Positions 61,874 to 64,000 of a stretch of 64,000 nt of DNA are shown here, in pieces; the first letter of the stretch is position 1; the number at the start of each line of letters is the position of its first letter. The DNA lies in the NCBI RefSeq assembly GCF_013374095.1, contig NZ_AP022672.1, positions 1,115,501 through 1,179,500 of the forward strand. The letters are read 5' to 3'. The DNA comes from Sphingomonas sp. HMP6 (GTDB taxonomy: Bacteria; Pseudomonadota; Alphaproteobacteria; Sphingomonadales; Sphingomonadaceae). Below the pieces are notes generated by a model. That model was not told the origin of the DNA, did no database searches, and saw nothing but the letters and a program-made list of their open reading frames with translations. Made by a program: the position numbers and the translations under genes.

Positions 61874-63836
61874 GCGCGCCAATCGACACCGCCTCGGAAC
61901 ACAGAAATCCCTGGTAGATCTGGCAGCCTTCCTTCGCCAGAGCCTCAAGCTGCGCGTCGGTCTCGACCCCTTCCGCGATCACCGTCAGGCCAAGCGATCG
62001 CGCCATGTCGATCACCCCGCGCACCACGATCCGGTCGCGTGGGCTACCGGTGATGTCCTGCGCCAGTTTCTTGTCGATCTTGAGGTAGTCGAGCGGCAGC
62101 GCCTTCAGATAGGCAAGGCTCGAATAGCCTGTCCCGAAATCGTCGATCGCGATCCGGCATCCGGCACCACGCAGCACCGACAACAGCGCAGACGCGATGC
62201 CCAAATCCTCGATCAGCCCGCTTTCCGTTATCTCCAGCGTCAGCCGGTTGCGCGGGAAGCCGCTTGCATCGACGCGGTCGAGAAACAGATCGGCGAAGCC
62301 GGGCCGCGCGATGTCGGCGGCGGTCAGATTGAGCGCAAGCCGCAGCCCCGACAACGCCGCGGGCCAGCCCGCGGCCTGCGCCAACACGAGCTTCTGGATA
62401 TGGTCGGACAGCCCGATTTCGAGATCAGCACGTGCGGCAGCGGCAAACAGCGTTTCCGCGCCGATTGACCCCAATACGCCATGTTCCCACCGCGCCAGCG
62501 CCTCGACCCCGACGATCGCGCCGCTGGAGGCGGAGACTTGCGGCTGGAACAAGATACCGATCTCGCCTCGCTCCATCGCATGGTTGAGGTCCACGGCGAG
62601 CCGGTCGATCGCGGCGTTGCTGCTGTCGGCTGCACCATTGGCGACGCGCATCGTGGCGCTATCCGAATCGCGCGCCTCGGCCAGCGCCTCGCTCGCCCGG
62701 CGCAGCAGCGAAGCGGCTGAATCGGCGGGCAACGCCTCGGCAAGACCGATGCGACAGCCGAGCACTGCAATCGATTCGCCCGTCACGAATGGCCGCGCCA
62801 GTTCCCCGACGATCCGTTCGAGCGCGAGATCGATTCGCGCGCGCGCGGCCGCCGCAGCGACAACGAAGGTCGACCCGCTCATCCGTGCGATCAAGGCGTC
62901 CCGACCAAGCACCTCGTGGACGACATCACCGACGCGCTTCTGCGCTGATCGCAGCAGGGAATCACCGGCGGCGCGGCCATATGCCGTGTTGACCATATCG
63001 AACCGGTTTAGCGCGATCAGCATAGCGTGCAGCGGCGCGTCGCCACCGACCTCTAGCCGCCGCGTCAACCATCGCCGGGCGCTTCCGGCATCCCGCGCGC
63101 CAGCCAGCGCCTCGCGCATTTCGGCGGCGGGCTCGGGGGCACTGCCCAGCGGTTCGATCACGGCATCGATCCGCTGCTCGGCCAAATCGAGCTGAAGATG
63201 CTGCACGACGCGGCCGATGCCGGTCGCATCGTGCGCAAAGGCCGTGGCGGGCCGGGCCTGCGACATGCGTCGCAATGCCCCCACAGCGACCGAACGATCA
63301 CCCGCATCGAGCCGCCGCAGCAATGTGCGCACGCCGAGTTCCTCCGCGACGCCAAGCAGCGCCGCGAGGCCCGGCGTCAGAACCAAATCACGGGTCGTCA
63401 GGTCAAAGCGCCACCCAAGCGGCGCGAACACCGGCCCGGTCTGCCATTCGCGCGCCATGCGGTCCGCATGGCGCGCGGCAAAGCGCAGCGCCTGTAGCAG
63501 TTCGGAATCGCTGAACGGGCTCGCGAGAAAATGCGTGGCGCCAGCATCGTACAGCGCGGCAATCGTTGCGGTCTCGCCGCGCGACACCAAAGCAAGCAAA
63601 GCGCCGCCATTCGCTTCGATTGCACCGCCCAGCAGCGTCGCCGCCGTCAGCCCGTCGGCGGGCGCACCGCGCGCATCAATCACGGCGACCGCCGCCCCGC
63701 TGGAGAGGAAGCGCCGCTCGGCACCGCCGACGCGGCGTGCGGCGACGACTTGCCACCCTGCCCCGGCGGCGAGCGATGCGAGTTCATCGCGTTGTCGGAA
63801 CGACAGGATGAACAGCGGAGCGGGCGCAGTCGTCAT
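61830..63836 (-). CDS. EAL-domain phosphodiesterase with degenerate receiver-like and GGDEF regions
   Basis: A 668-residue cytoplasmic protein. The N-terminal 120 residues look like a receiver fold with the phospho-site altered (VAVIDARGAP), then a linker and a GGDEF-like domain whose active-site loop is SGSTF, so it is not a cyclase. The EAL domain is intact: EALAR, NLTAADI, LEITES, AIDDFGTGYSS (about residue 565), LKIDKKL and EGVET. It should hydrolyse c-di-GMP to pGpG and fits with the two PilZ proteins in the window. It is divergent from moaA with an 89-bp gap. Confidence 0.9.
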   Translation of the reverse strand: MTTAPAPLFILSFRQRDELASLAAGAGWQVVAARRVGGAERRFLSSGAAVAVIDARGAPADGLTAATLLGGAIEANGGALLALVSRGETATIAALYDAGATHFLASPFSDSELLQALRFAARHADRMAREWQTGPVFAPLGWRFDLTTRDLVLTPGLAALLGVAEELGVRTLLRRLDAGDRSVAVGALRRMSQARPATAFAHDATGIGRVVQHLQLDLAEQRIDAVIEPLGSAPEPAAEMREALAGARDAGSARRWLTRRLEVGGDAPLHAMLIALNRFDMVNTAYGRAAGDSLLRSAQKRVGDVVHEVLGRDALIARMSGSTFVVAAAAARARIDLALERIVGELARPFVTGESIAVLGCRIGLAEALPADSAASLLRRASEALAEARDSDSATMRVANGAADSSNAAIDRLAVDLNHAMERGEIGILFQPQVSASSGAIVGVEALARWEHGVLGSIGAETLFAAAARADLEIGLSDHIQKLVLAQAAGWPAALSGLRLALNLTAADIARPGFADLFLDRVDASGFPRNRLTLEITESGLIEDLGIASALLSVLRGAGCRIAIDDFGTGYSSLAYLKALPLDYLKIDKKLAQDITGSPRDRIVVRGVIDMARSLGLTVIAEGVETDAQLEALAKEGCQIYQGFLCSEAVSIGALNALVVNAASSALQ

Positions 63837-63925
63837 AACCGGACCCTAATGCGGGATGGCGGGTTAAAGAAGAGGCACGCAATCGCCCTTGTTCCCGCTC
63901 CTCCGAAGGCTTAGCTCAAACCAAC

Positions 63926-64000
63926 ATGCACATCGGCCCTGCCCCCACGGACACTTTGATCGACCGTCACGGGCGCACCATCAGTTATTTGCGGATTTCG
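63926..64000 (+). CDS. moaA: GTP 3',8-cyclase MoaA, N-terminal 25 codons (runs off the window)
   Basis: From the ATG at 63926 the frame is open to the last base and reads MHIGPAPTD then LIDRHGRTISYLRIS. This matches the start of MoaA, where LRIS is followed by VTDRCNxRCxYC, the radical-SAM cluster motif, which must lie beyond the window. MoaA starts molybdenum cofactor synthesis. The call rests on this short motif only. Confidence 0.8.
   Translation, partial: MHIGPAPTDTLIDRHGRTISYLRIS

Noticed and set aside
1..64000. Prophage, insertion sequence, toxin-antitoxin or defence island
   Set aside because: No transposase, integrase, phage structural gene or known defence domain is found, and the tRNA genes have no flanking direct repeats or integrase.

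Overview
The window reads as a chromosomal segment of a sphingomonad (Alphaproteobacteria, Sphingomonadales, most likely Sphingomonas or a close relative). This rests on strongly GC-rich coding sequence, CckA and an RcdA-type DUF1465 protein (alphaproteobacterial cell-cycle proteins), a DksA of the alphaproteobacterial Cys-poor type, and a full gspC-N type II secretion (T2SS) operon next to a TonB-dependent receptor. Nothing looks like a prophage, transposon or CRISPR array. The DNA is densely coded, with many 4-bp overlaps, and most of it is core housekeeping.

Layout. 1-8.4 kb (minus strand): a stand-alone receiver protein, the hybrid kinase CckA, two tandem paralogous M13 metallopeptidases each followed by a structured 3' element, a DUF2062 membrane protein and SmpB. 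8.5-15.6 kb: thioesterase, DUF808 protein, DapA, a soluble lytic transglycosylase, a NYN/OST-HTH protein overlapping greB, acylphosphatase and an exported HExxH protein. 15.6-23.2 kb: EttA, a bacterial PRMT7-like methyltransferase, an exported M28 peptidase, a small lipoprotein, a TPR membrane protein, a HAD phosphatase, an amino-acid dehydrogenase and tRNA-His. 23.2-34.5 kb: the T2SS operon gspCDEFGHIJKLMN (minus strand), with gspE bracketed by inverted repeats and no prepilin peptidase gene. 34.7-40.1 kb: a prolyl-hydroxylase-like oxygenase, then a surface lipoprotein (predicted beta-helix) and a TonB-dependent receptor behind an 11-bp-periodic PhoB-box-like array. 40.2-47.4 kb: tRNA-Val, YaiI/UPF0178, gamma-carbonic anhydrase, M1 aminopeptidase, nitronate monooxygenase, RcdA-like protein, two DUF465 mini-proteins, a PilZ protein and DksA. 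47.8-64 kb: a Ser/Gly-repeat protein with a PEP-CTERM-like tail, SerS, SurE, an NlpD-like LysM/degenerate-M23 lipoprotein, TyrS, PilZ, RecG, SdhE, Mfd, an NTF2-like protein, an acyltransferase, an EAL phosphodiesterase with a broken GGDEF, and the first 25 codons of moaA at the right edge.

Themes. Cell-cycle/CtrA control (CckA, RcdA), stringent and transcription control (DksA, GreB, Mfd), c-di-GMP signalling (EAL protein, two PilZ proteins), envelope remodelling and export (T2SS, lytic transglycosylase, NlpD-like activator, exported peptidases). The least ordinary items are the PRMT-like enzyme, the lipoprotein/TonB-receptor pair with its putative Pho-type operator, the covarying 3' hairpins after both M13 genes, and several families of intergenic inverted repeats.
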